Assembly: GCA_902578525.1 (NCBI GenBank)
Contig: CACHDJ010000007.1
Location: 1 to 45,901 of the forward strand
Length of the DNA: 45,901 bases
Origin: an uncultured Pelagibacteraceae bacterium
GTDB lineage: Bacteria > Pseudomonadota > Alphaproteobacteria > Pelagibacterales > Pelagibacteraceae
Reading direction: 5' to 3'
Every line of letters begins with the position of its first letter. Positions within the stretch are counted from its first letter, which is position 1. Position numbers and translations under genes: made by a program. Shown here piece by piece: positions 24,284 to 32,038 of this stretch. The notes under the pieces were generated by a model. That model was not told where the DNA came from. It saw only the letters and a program-made list of their open reading frames with translations, and did no database searches.

Positions 24284-25450
24284 ATGAAATTAGCAAAAAG
24301 TTTAGAAAGATTAGGAACTGAATCTGCATTTACTGTTCTTGCAGAAGCAAAAAAATTAGAAGCCCAAGGAAAGCCCATGATCCATTTAGGATTGGGACAA
24401 CCAGATTTTAAAACTCCAAAGCATGTTGTTGAAGCTGCCAAAAAGGCGTTAGATGATGGACACCATGGATATGTTATGTCAAATGGTATTCCGGAATGTC
24501 GGCAAGCTGTAACAAGGTGGATAAAAAAGCGTTACGATGTTGATATAGATTTTGAAAGAATTTTAATTATGCCAGGTGGAAAACCGACAATGCATTATGC
24601 CATTCAATGTTTTGGTGAACCAGGTGCAGAAATTATACACCCTACACCAGCTTTTCCAATTTATGAGTCAATGATAAATTACACGGGGTCTACTGCAGTT
24701 CCTTATGACTTAACAGAAGATAAAGATTTAAAATTTAATCCAGATAAAATATTATCTTTAATTACAGATAAAACTCGATTGTTAATTTTAATTAATCCGA
24801 ATAATCCAACTGGAAGTTTTGTTGAGAAATCAGAAATTGATGTTTTAGCTGACGGTCTCAAAAAATATCCCCATGTGACAATACTTAGTGATGAAATTTA
24901 TAGCAGACAAATTTTTGATGGAAAAGAAATGCCTTCATTTTTTAATTATCCAGAGTTGAGAGAAAGATTGATAGTATTAGAAGGATGGAGTAAAGCTTAT
25001 TCAATGACAGGATGGAGGCTTGGTTGGAGTTTTTGGCCGCAACACTTAGTTGATCATGTTAATAAATTATTAATCAACAGTGTTTCGTGTGTTAACGCTG
25101 CTGCACAATTTGCTGGAATTGCCGCATTGGACGGACCAGATGATTCAATTGATGAAATGATGGTAAAATTTACTCAAAGAAGAGATTTAATTTATAAAGG
25201 TTTAAATGATTTACCTGGTGTAGAATGTAGTTTACCTGGAGGAGCTTTTTATGCATTTCCTAAGGTAATTGGTACTGGTATGAATGGAGCTGAATTTGCT
25301 AGAAAGGCTATGCATGAAGCAGGGGTAGCAATAGTACCGGGCTCTGCTTTTGGAGAAACTTGCCAAAATTATGTTAGATTTAGTTTTGCTGCTTCTCGAG
25401 ACAATATTTCCCAAGCTTTAGAAAACATAAAGAAAATGTTAGCTAAATAA
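24284..25450 (+). CDS. PLP-dependent class I/II aminotransferase
   Basis: 388 residues of the aspartate aminotransferase superfamily (fold type I). LGLGQPDFKTPKHV opens the substrate domain; Asn174 in NPNNPTGSF, Asp203 and Tyr206 in SDEIYS, the PLP lysine Lys237 in EGWSKAYSMTGWRLGW, and an Arg in NYVRFSFAAS are present. A good ribosome-binding site, GAGGGG, lies eight bases before the ATG. Placement after 2-hydroxyacid oxidases suggests amination of the 2-oxoacid they produce, for example glyoxylate or pyruvate; this is inference. Confidence 0.9.
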   Translation: MKLAKSLERLGTESAFTVLAEAKKLEAQGKPMIHLGLGQPDFKTPKHVVEAAKKALDDGHHGYVMSNGIPECRQAVTRWIKKRYDVDIDFERILIMPGGKPTMHYAIQCFGEPGAEIIHPTPAFPIYESMINYTGSTAVPYDLTEDKDLKFNPDKILSLITDKTRLLILINPNNPTGSFVEKSEIDVLADGLKKYPHVTILSDEIYSRQIFDGKEMPSFFNYPELRERLIVLEGWSKAYSMTGWRLGWSFWPQHLVDHVNKLLINSVSCVNAAAQFAGIAALDGPDDSIDEMMVKFTQRRDLIYKGLNDLPGVECSLPGGAFYAFPKVIGTGMNGAEFARKAMHEAGVAIVPGSAFGETCQNYVRFSFAASRDNISQALENIKKMLAK

Positions 25451-25488
25451 GCTGTATTTTTGATTAAATTTTTATTAATATTCTTTTC

Positions 25489-26862
25489 ATGAATGAGCAA
25501 ATTCAAGCAGAGTTTAAAAAAATATTTAATGGAAGATTTTCAACCTCAGAGTCTACAAGAGCAAATTATGCAAGAGGAGAAGATACTTATGATCCTATTT
25601 TATCTAAAGCAGTAGTTTTTCCAGAAACTAATGAGGAAGTTTCAAAAATACTTAGAATTTGTAATGAACATAAAATTCCAGTAGTTCCATTTGGCACAGG
25701 AACATCTCTAGAGGGAAATGTTGTTGGCAACGATAAAGGAATTACAATTTGTTTGGAAAAAATGAACAAAGTTTTAAGTGTCAATGCTGAAGATTTTGAT
25801 TGTAGAGTTCAGGCATGTGTAACTAAGGAGCAACTAAACGAATACCTGAGAGAAGATGGTGTTTTTTTTCCAATTGATCCTGGTGCTAATGCTGCAATAG
25901 GAGGTATGGCTTCTACTTCCGCCTCAGGGACAATGGCTGTTAAATATGGAACTATGAAAACTGTAATCTCTGGTTTAACTGTAGTTTTGCCAAATGGTGA
26001 TATTATAAATACTGGTAGCAGAACTAAAAAGACTTCAGCAGGTTATAATTTAACTAATTTATTCATAGGTTCAGAGGGTACTTTGGGAATTATAACTGAA
26101 GTTCAATTAAGATTATCACCTATACCCGAGAGTATCATGGCTGCAGTATGTCACTTTCCAACTTTAGAAAATGCTGTTCAAACTGCTCAGCAAGTTATTC
26201 AATATGGCGTTCCGATTGCAAGAATTGAAATGCTTAACAGTGATCAAATGGGAATTAGTATTAATTACTCAAAATTAAAAGATATAATGGCAGTACCAAC
26301 TTTATTTTTTGAATTTCATGGATCTGAGACTTCCAATAATGAGAATATTAAAATTGTCGAAGAAATATCAAAAGATAATAAAGGGAGTTCTTTTAAGTGG
26401 GCGAAAGATTTAGAGGAAAGAAACAAACTCTGGAAAGCAAGATGGGATGTATATTATTCTGTGAAAGCTTTAATTAATAACGGAAGAGTTTATTCAACAG
26501 ATGTATGTTTACCAATTTCAAATGTAACTGAATGTGTAAATTATGCTGAAGAGCAGGCAAAAAAATTTGGATTAAGAGCTCCAATGGTAGGTCATTTAGG
26601 GGATGGAAATTTTCATGTGCTTTTACCTTTTGATCCAGCAGATAAAGAAATGTATAAAAAAATAAGAGAATTTAATGATTTATTGATCAGAAAGGCATTA
26701 GAATTGAATGGAACAATTACAGGCGAACACGGAGTAGGGCTTCATAAAAAAGAATACTTATTAGAAGAACATCCCGATAATATTCCGCTAATGAAATTGA
26801 TAAAAAGAAGTATTGACAAAAATAATATAATGAATCCAGGCAAGATTTTCGATCTTAACTAA
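25489..26862 (+). CDS. FAD-linked oxidase, GlcD/D-lactate dehydrogenase type
   Basis: 457 residues: FAD-binding type 4 domain with PVVPFGTGTSLEGNVVG near 64-80, GANAAIGGMASTSASG near 130, and GSEGTLGIITEVQLRLSP near 196; the C-terminal FAD-oxidase domain has GHLGDGNFHVLLPFDP and TGEHGVGLHKKEYL. Family members oxidise D-2-hydroxyacids such as D-lactate or glycolate at the membrane. GlcE and GlcF subunits are not adjacent, so a single-subunit D-lactate-dehydrogenase-like enzyme is more likely than the three-part glycolate oxidase. Confidence 0.92.
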   Translation: MNEQIQAEFKKIFNGRFSTSESTRANYARGEDTYDPILSKAVVFPETNEEVSKILRICNEHKIPVVPFGTGTSLEGNVVGNDKGITICLEKMNKVLSVNAEDFDCRVQACVTKEQLNEYLREDGVFFPIDPGANAAIGGMASTSASGTMAVKYGTMKTVISGLTVVLPNGDIINTGSRTKKTSAGYNLTNLFIGSEGTLGIITEVQLRLSPIPESIMAAVCHFPTLENAVQTAQQVIQYGVPIARIEMLNSDQMGISINYSKLKDIMAVPTLFFEFHGSETSNNENIKIVEEISKDNKGSSFKWAKDLEERNKLWKARWDVYYSVKALINNGRVYSTDVCLPISNVTECVNYAEEQAKKFGLRAPMVGHLGDGNFHVLLPFDPADKEMYKKIREFNDLLIRKALELNGTITGEHGVGLHKKEYLLEEHPDNIPLMKLIKRSIDKNNIMNPGKIFDLN

Positions 26863-26879
26863 TAATCTAAAAACATTTT

Positions 26880-27833
26880 ATGAAAAAAATTCTGATTACA
26901 AGAAAATTAATTAAAGAAAGTGAAGATAAAGCATCAAAAACTTTTGATCCAATATTTAACACTAATGATGAGTTATATTCACAATTAAAAGTAGTTGAAA
27001 TGAGTAAAGGTTGTGATGGTATTTTATCATCACTTACAGATAAAATGGATAAAGAAACAATCAATAAATTACCAGACACAATAAAAATTATTTCAAACTT
27101 TGCAGTTGGATTTGGAAATATTGACTTAGGCGCAGCAAAAAAAAGAGGCATAGCTGTTACAAACACCCCAGAGGTTTTATCTGATGCTACTGCAGAAATT
27201 GGAGTACTTTTAATATTAGGTGCTTGTAGGAGGGCTTCGGAAGGAATAGAATCTGCAAGAGAAGGTGGATGGAAATGGTCTGCAGATTATTTAATTGGTA
27301 AACAATTAACAGGCACAAGATTAGGAATTTTGGGTATGGGAAGAATAGGTCAAAAGATTGCAAAAATAGCCAAATCTTTAGGAATGATAATCCATTATCA
27401 TAATCGATCAAAATTAAATGAGGATAAAGAAGATGGTGCAACTTATCATGATAATATAAAAAGCCTCTTTTCAGTTTCAGATGTGTTATCTATTTGCTGT
27501 CCTGCTACTAAAGAAACTGAAAATATGATTAATAAAGAAACTGTTGAATTCTTTCCAAAAGGAGCAGTAATAACCAACGTAGCTAGAGGAGATATAGTTG
27601 ACGATGATGCATTAATTGATGCTTTAAATCGAAGAAAAATATATGCAGTGGGTTTAGATGTTTATAAAAATGAACCAAACTTAAACCCAGGATATTTAAA
27701 AATAAAGTCAGCTTTCATATTACCTCATTTAGGAAGTGCGACAAAAGATACAAGAATTGCTATGGCAAACTTAGCAATTGATAATATTGAAGAATTTTTT
27801 AGGACAGGCAATTGTACTAATAAAGTAAACTAA
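26880..27833 (+). CDS. D-isomer-specific 2-hydroxyacid dehydrogenase (glyoxylate/hydroxypyruvate reductase-like)
   Basis: 317 residues. The NAD(P) motif GMGRIG is at 152-157 in LGILGMGRIGQKIAKIAKSLGM; catalytic Arg236 (NVARGDIVDD), Glu265 (DVYKNEP) and His283 (LPHLGSAT) are all present. Arg176 in HYHNRSK, where an acidic residue would select NAD, hints at NADPH use. Likely reduces glyoxylate or hydroxypyruvate to the D-hydroxyacid. Seventeen bases separate it from the GlcD-type gene, so it closes the 2-hydroxyacid cluster begun by the two FMN enzymes. Confidence 0.92.
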   Translation: MKKILITRKLIKESEDKASKTFDPIFNTNDELYSQLKVVEMSKGCDGILSSLTDKMDKETINKLPDTIKIISNFAVGFGNIDLGAAKKRGIAVTNTPEVLSDATAEIGVLLILGACRRASEGIESAREGGWKWSADYLIGKQLTGTRLGILGMGRIGQKIAKIAKSLGMIIHYHNRSKLNEDKEDGATYHDNIKSLFSVSDVLSICCPATKETENMINKETVEFFPKGAVITNVARGDIVDDDALIDALNRRKIYAVGLDVYKNEPNLNPGYLKIKSAFILPHLGSATKDTRIAMANLAIDNIEEFFRTGNCTNKVN

Positions 27834-27906
27834 AAGTTTTCAAAACTATACAATCTCAGATAGTAAAAATTTTTAAATTTGTAATAAAATCAAAGATTCT
27901 AATCTC

Positions 27907-27935
27907 TTGAATGGTGCGACACTTTGTAATTTAAT
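27907..27935 (+). promoter_or_regulatory. Possible sigma-70 promoter before the sorbosone-dehydrogenase-like gene
   Basis: TTGAAT (27907-27912) and TTTAAT (27930-27935) are 17 bases apart in the 149-base gap after the hydroxyacid dehydrogenase gene. Such matches are common by chance in this AT-rich DNA. A purine-rich GAGAGGAAAG at 27961-27970 and GGAG just before the ATG at 27983 would serve ribosome binding. Confidence 0.3.
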
Positions 27936-27982
27936 TCAGCAATAATGTAACAAAAACAAAGAGAGGAAAGCGGAGATATACT

Positions 27983-29281
27983 ATGAAAAAAATACTTACT
28001 TTATTATCTTCTTTATTATTTTCTGCTCTCATATTCACTAATGTTAATTCTGCCGGTGACGAGGAAGCTATTAAAAAACTTAGTAGTTTTAAAAAAACTG
28101 GAATAGATGTTGTGGCTGATGTAATTGATCAGAATACAAAATATAGAGCAAACATAGAGAAGAATATTCTTCCAAATATTAAAATGCCTCAAGGATTTAA
28201 GATTGAAATCTTTGCTGTTGCTCCTGACGCTAGACACATGGCAGTTAGTAGAAACAAAGGTACTGTTTGGATTGGAACAAGAAAAACAAGAGTATGGCAA
28301 GCAACTGATAGGGACATGGATAATATTGCAGATACTGTAGAGCAGTTTGCTCCAACAGTAAAATTTGACATACCTAATGGTCCTTGTTACTCAGCTGATG
28401 GACATCTTTACATTGCTGAGAGAAACAGAGTTTTATGGTTTCCAGCAGCAGAATACTTTATGGAAAGTCCTGATACTGTAGCTATACCAATAATCGATCA
28501 AGGCGATTTAATTCCAGTAGAGGAAGAGTCTTACAATCACACTGCAAGAGTTTGTGCGATAGGACCTAAAGACAACAAGCTTTATGTCAGTTTAGGTCAG
28601 CCATTCAACGTTGCTGGTCCTGATAAATATCCTCTTTATGATCAAGTTGGAATTGGTGGAATGATTAGATTTAATAGATTCCCAGGAAAACTAGAAAGAG
28701 AAGTAGTTGCAATTGGAATAAGAAATTCAGTTGGACATGCTTTTAATCCAAAAGATGGATCTCTATGGTTTACTGATAACCAAGTTGATGGAATGGGAGA
28801 TGAAACACCACCAGGAGAACTGAACAAAGCCTGCGCATTAGGCCCAAAAGTTTGGTATGGACATCCTTATACTGGAGGTGGAGAAGTTAGAACTAATGAG
28901 TATAAAGATAAGTCAATTCCTAAAGAGTACGCAGACAATTATTGCAAGCCTCAAGTTGAAATGATTGCTCATGCAGCTGATCTAGGAATGATGTTTTATA
29001 CTGGAAAAATGTTCCCAAAAAAATATCATAACGCAATCTTTAGTGCTCAGCATGGTTCTTGGAACGCAATTAAGCCTAGAGGTGCAAGAGTTATGGTCAC
29101 ATACTTAGACAAAAAAGGTAATGCTAAAAAAACAGAACCTTTTGCTGAAGGATGGATGACTGAAATGGGTACTTACTTAGGTAGACCTGTTGATGTTCAA
29201 CAGTATGTTGACGGATCATTACTAGTATCTGACGACAAAGCTGGAGTTATATATAGGATAACTTACGATAGTCCTGCTTAG
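27983..29281 (+). CDS. Secreted sorbosone/glucose dehydrogenase-like beta-propeller protein (PQQ type)
   Basis: 432 residues with a signal peptide (KKILTLLSSLLFSALIFTNVNSA). The propeller has IGTRKTRVWQATDRD, VAIGIRNSVGHAFNPKDGSL, FTDNQVDGMGDETPPGEL, SAQHGSWNAIKPRGARV and RPVDVQQYVDGSLLVSDDKAG blocks, matching the sorbosone dehydrogenase branch. These periplasmic enzymes oxidise sugars or alcohols with PQQ. The immediate downstream cytochrome c could be the electron acceptor. Codons are somewhat richer in C/G than neighbours, as expected for a well-expressed gene. A strong terminator follows. Confidence 0.87.
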   Translation: MKKILTLLSSLLFSALIFTNVNSAGDEEAIKKLSSFKKTGIDVVADVIDQNTKYRANIEKNILPNIKMPQGFKIEIFAVAPDARHMAVSRNKGTVWIGTRKTRVWQATDRDMDNIADTVEQFAPTVKFDIPNGPCYSADGHLYIAERNRVLWFPAAEYFMESPDTVAIPIIDQGDLIPVEEESYNHTARVCAIGPKDNKLYVSLGQPFNVAGPDKYPLYDQVGIGGMIRFNRFPGKLEREVVAIGIRNSVGHAFNPKDGSLWFTDNQVDGMGDETPPGELNKACALGPKVWYGHPYTGGGEVRTNEYKDKSIPKEYADNYCKPQVEMIAHAADLGMMFYTGKMFPKKYHNAIFSAQHGSWNAIKPRGARVMVTYLDKKGNAKKTEPFAEGWMTEMGTYLGRPVDVQQYVDGSLLVSDDKAGVIYRITYDSPA

Positions 29282-29292
29282 TCAATAGATTT

Positions 29293-29331
29293 AAAAAGGA
29301 CCAGTTAATTAAAACTGGTCCTTTTTTTTTA
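29293..29331 (+). terminator. Intrinsic terminator after the sorbosone-dehydrogenase-like gene
   Basis: The arm AAAAAGGACCAGTT (29293-29306) pairs perfectly with AACTGGTCCTTTTT (29313-29326) around the loop AATTAA, and the right arm runs into nine or more T residues. This is a textbook rightward intrinsic terminator 12 bases after the stop codon, one of only two clear ones in the window. Confidence 0.92.
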
Positions 29332-29353
29332 CATAAACATAGAGGGTACAAAT

Positions 29354-29752
29354 ATGAAAAAGATTATTATTTTATTTTTTTTAAGTTTTTTGTTTAATTC
29401 AGTTTCTTTTGCATCTAGCGAAAGTAATACAAAAGTATGTTCAGGATTTTCTAAATGGACTGAGGACGGAGAATTTAAACAAATAAGAGAAAGCAAGTGT
29501 ATGACCGAACAAGAATATAAGGCTTATTTAAATTCACCAGATTATCTTTGTCAATATTATCAAAAGTCAATCTGGAAAGAGTCAGAGAGAGCTTATGGTA
29601 AAAAGCAATATAAATATACCGAAGAAAAACTAAAGAAAATAAAAAATTTGAAGGAAGAAGGAAAAGCCTTATGTGATGCAGGAAAATTGAAACAAGGTGA
29701 AGCAAAACTCATAGAGGCAATAACTTTAATTAGTTTTACTATGATGAATTAA
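29354..29752 (+). CDS. Small secreted protein of unknown function
   Basis: 132 residues with a clear signal peptide (KKIIILFFLSFLFNSVSFA). The mature part has four or five cysteines (VCSGF, SKCMTE, YLCQYY, ALCDAG) that could pair in the periplasm, and a helical Lys/Glu-rich second half (YTEEKLKKIKNLKEEGKAL). I do not recognise a family. GAGGG precedes the ATG. Its stop overlaps the cytochrome c start by one base (TAATG), so it is most likely a partner of that cytochrome. Confidence 0.75.
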   Translation: MKKIIILFFLSFLFNSVSFASSESNTKVCSGFSKWTEDGEFKQIRESKCMTEQEYKAYLNSPDYLCQYYQKSIWKESERAYGKKQYKYTEEKLKKIKNLKEEGKALCDAGKLKQGEAKLIEAITLISFTMMN

Positions 29753-30093
29753 TGAAAAAAAATTTTTTAATTAAGTTTTTTATTATTTTTCTTTTTTTCC
29801 CTCATATTTCTTTATCTAATGAAATAAAGCTTGGTAAGGAAGTTGCGGAAACTATTTGTGCTGCATGCCATGGAGTAGATGGTAGGGCTGTTTCAGGTGG
29901 TAACTCAGCTTTAGTTCCTAATATTTTTGCACAAAATAAAGATTATTTAGTTGTTAAATTGAAAGAGTATAAATCAGGAAAAATTAATCATCCACAAATG
30001 AGCTTAATTGCTCAAATGCTAACAGAGGACCAAATTTTGAATGTTTCTGAGTGGTATTCAAAGATATCCGTCGAGATAAAGTTACCAGAATAA
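29752..30093 (+). CDS. Small class I cytochrome c
   Basis: 113 residues: a signal peptide (FLIKFFIIFLFFPHISLSN) and a single heme c site, Cys36-Ala-Ala-Cys39-His40 in TICAACHGVDGRAVSGG. HPQMSLIAQMLTEDQI near 80-95 supplies a methionine for the sixth iron ligand. This c553/c4-like protein would be matured by the Ccm proteins encoded at 17321-21421. It likely takes electrons from a periplasmic dehydrogenase, possibly the propeller protein two genes upstream, though a terminator separates their transcripts. Confidence 0.9.
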   Translation: MKKNFLIKFFIIFLFFPHISLSNEIKLGKEVAETICAACHGVDGRAVSGGNSALVPNIFAQNKDYLVVKLKEYKSGKINHPQMSLIAQMLTEDQILNVSEWYSKISVEIKLPE

Positions 30094-30216
30094 TAAAGTT
30101 ACAACTCCTAGTAGAAAAAATTTCAATTAATCATTTTATTATGCGTGATTTTTTTCAAGACTCTAATGAGAAACTATGCTTAAATTATTGAAGTTAATTA
30201 ACTATTAGGAGAAATA

Positions 30217-31371
30217 ATGACAAAAGAAAATAAATCATTGAAGATAAAAACATCTTCAAGACGTAAGTTCTTTAAGACTGCAGCTAAAGCTGGTGCAGTT
30301 GCAGCTGCTACAGTTGCAATGCCTAACATAGCTCATGCAGCTCCAGTTACATTAAAGATGCAAGCAGCTTGGCCTTCAGGAGCTAATATCTTTTTTGAAA
30401 TGGCAGGAGACTACGCAAAAATGGTTAGCGACATGTCTGGAGGATCTTTAAAGATTGATCTTCAGCCAGTTGGTTCAGTTGTAAAAACTTCAGAAATTGG
30501 AGCAGCTGTAAGTGATGGTAACCTTGATATGGGTCACTGGGTGACAGCATATTGGTATGGTAAAAACGCTGCAGCTTCACTTTTTGGAACTGGTCCGTCA
30601 TATGGAATGTCATCTCAAGAAGTTATGGGATGGATGGAGTATGGTGGAGGAAGAAAACTGTATGAAGAAGCAGTAGCTTCAGTAGGATTTGATTACATTG
30701 GATTCTTTCATATGCCTATGCCAGCACAACCTTTTGGTTGGTTCAAAAAGAACGTAACAAAAGTATCTGATGTTAAAGGTATGAAGTATAGAACAGTTGG
30801 TTTAGCGACTAACGTTTTGACTGCTATGGGAATGGTTGTAAGACAATTACCAGGTGGTGAAATTCAACCAGCTATGAAAACTGGTTTGATCGATGCTGCA
30901 GAGTTTAACAACCCAACATCAGACTCACAGTTTGGAATGCAAGATGTATCTAAACACTACCACTTAGGTAGTTTCCATCAATCTCAAGAAATGTTTGAGA
31001 TACCGGTAAATAAGAAAAGATACAACAGCCTTTCACCTGCTCATCAAGCTATCTTGAAAAATGCTGCTTATGCTGCAAACTCAGATAATTACTTCAAAGC
31101 TTTAGTTAGATATTCAACTGACTTAGGTAAATTGATGAATGAGCACAAGGTTAATGTTTACCAAACATCTGATGCTATTTTAGCTGAACAGTTAAAAGGT
31201 TGGGATAAAATAGTTGCTGAATTTTCTGGGAAAGATCCTTTCTTTAAGAAAATTATAGCGTCTCAGAAAGCATATGCTAAGAGAACAATGAAGTATCTGT
31301 TGATGAATCAACCGAACTACAAATTAGCTTATGAAAATGAGTTTGGTCCAATTGCTAAAGTTAAAATTTAA
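30217..31371 (+). CDS. TRAP transporter substrate-binding protein (DctP/TakP-like, Tat-exported)
   Basis: 384 residues. A twin-arginine signal, SSRRKFFKTAAKAG with Arg15-Arg16, ends near AHA at 41. The mature protein is a TRAP-type periplasmic receptor; the ligand-site region QLPGGEIQPAMKTGLIDAAE followed by FNNPTSD resembles the TakP/2-oxoacid branch, whose members bind 2-oxoacids or lactate. AGGAGA lies five bases upstream of the ATG, a stronger site than most here. Codon choice is more C/G-ending than neighbours, consistent with high expression. Exact ligand cannot be read. Confidence 0.93.
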   Translation: MTKENKSLKIKTSSRRKFFKTAAKAGAVAAATVAMPNIAHAAPVTLKMQAAWPSGANIFFEMAGDYAKMVSDMSGGSLKIDLQPVGSVVKTSEIGAAVSDGNLDMGHWVTAYWYGKNAAASLFGTGPSYGMSSQEVMGWMEYGGGRKLYEEAVASVGFDYIGFFHMPMPAQPFGWFKKNVTKVSDVKGMKYRTVGLATNVLTAMGMVVRQLPGGEIQPAMKTGLIDAAEFNNPTSDSQFGMQDVSKHYHLGSFHQSQEMFEIPVNKKRYNSLSPAHQAILKNAAYAANSDNYFKALVRYSTDLGKLMNEHKVNVYQTSDAILAEQLKGWDKIVAEFSGKDPFFKKIIASQKAYAKRTMKYLLMNQPNYKLAYENEFGPIAKVKI

Positions 31372-31389
31372 TTAGCATTTAAATAATTC

Positions 31390-31423
31390 AAAAAAAGGGG
31401 GTTTAAAAACCCCCTTTTTTTTT
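31390..31423 (+). terminator. Intrinsic terminator inside the TRAP operon
   Basis: AAAAAAGGGGG (31391-31401) pairs with CCCCCTTTTTT (31410-31420) around TTTAAAAA, followed by three more T residues. It sits 20 bases after the binding-protein stop and about 28 before dctQ. It should end most transcripts and so make the soluble receptor more abundant than the membrane subunits. Confidence 0.92.
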
Positions 31424-31450
31424 ACTTAAATTTAATATATTTCTTAAACT

Positions 31451-32038
31451 ATGATGACATCTTACATTAAATTTGCAGACACACTAAGCACTTCTATGGG
31501 TAAGGCTTTCTCATGGTGTATTGTTATTTTAATGGGTGGAACGGTTTATGAAGTGGTAATGGCATATGTTTTTAATGCCCCTACATTATGGAATTTTGAT
31601 TTTAGTATGCAAATGTATGGAGCAATCTTAATGATGTCTGGTGCATACTGCTTAGCAACAGAGGCTCATGTAAGAGGGGATGTGATTTATAGACTATTTA
31701 GTCAAAGGACCCAGGCTTGGATAGATCTGGTACTTTACTTTCTTTTCTTTTTTCCAGGTGTTGTAGCTTTGGCTTTTTATGGTTATGAATATGCAGCTCA
31801 AGCTTGGAAAATAAAAGAAACTAGTTGGAGTAGCCCTGCTCAAATTCAAATTTATATGGTTAAATCTATGATACCTGCAGCTGGTATCATGTTAATTATC
31901 CAAGGAATAAGCGAAGTGTTTAGATCAATACTTTGTATTAAATCTGGACAATGGCCTGCAAGAATAGTTGTAGCAGAAGAGACAGAACAAATATTAATGA
32001 GAACTTCACAAAAGGAAGATAAAGAAAATGCTGTTTAG
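31451..32038 (+). CDS. dctQ: TRAP transporter small permease subunit DctQ
   Basis: 195 residues with four membrane helices. Segments typical of the family: VVMAYVFNAPTLWNFDFSMQ, GAYCLATEAHVRGDVIY with the conserved HVR(G)D, and an extended fourth helix before a charged tail. With DctM it forms the Na+-driven transporter fed by the upstream binding protein. Start may be the ATG at 31451 or 31454. It overlaps dctM by 11 bases. Confidence 0.93.
   Translation: MMTSYIKFADTLSTSMGKAFSWCIVILMGGTVYEVVMAYVFNAPTLWNFDFSMQMYGAILMMSGAYCLATEAHVRGDVIYRLFSQRTQAWIDLVLYFLFFFPGVVALAFYGYEYAAQAWKIKETSWSSPAQIQIYMVKSMIPAAGIMLIIQGISEVFRSILCIKSGQWPARIVVAEETEQILMRTSQKEDKENAV

Noticed and set aside
27831..27847. AGTTTTCAAAACT hairpin after the hydroxyacid dehydrogenase gene
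   Set aside because: Only a five-pair all-but-one A/T stem with a three-base loop and a weak T run; too weak to call a terminator.
28016..28300. Antisense frames inside the sorbosone-dehydrogenase-like gene
   Set aside because: They lie fully inside a clear gene, have no family features and arise from the low stop density of its antisense strand.
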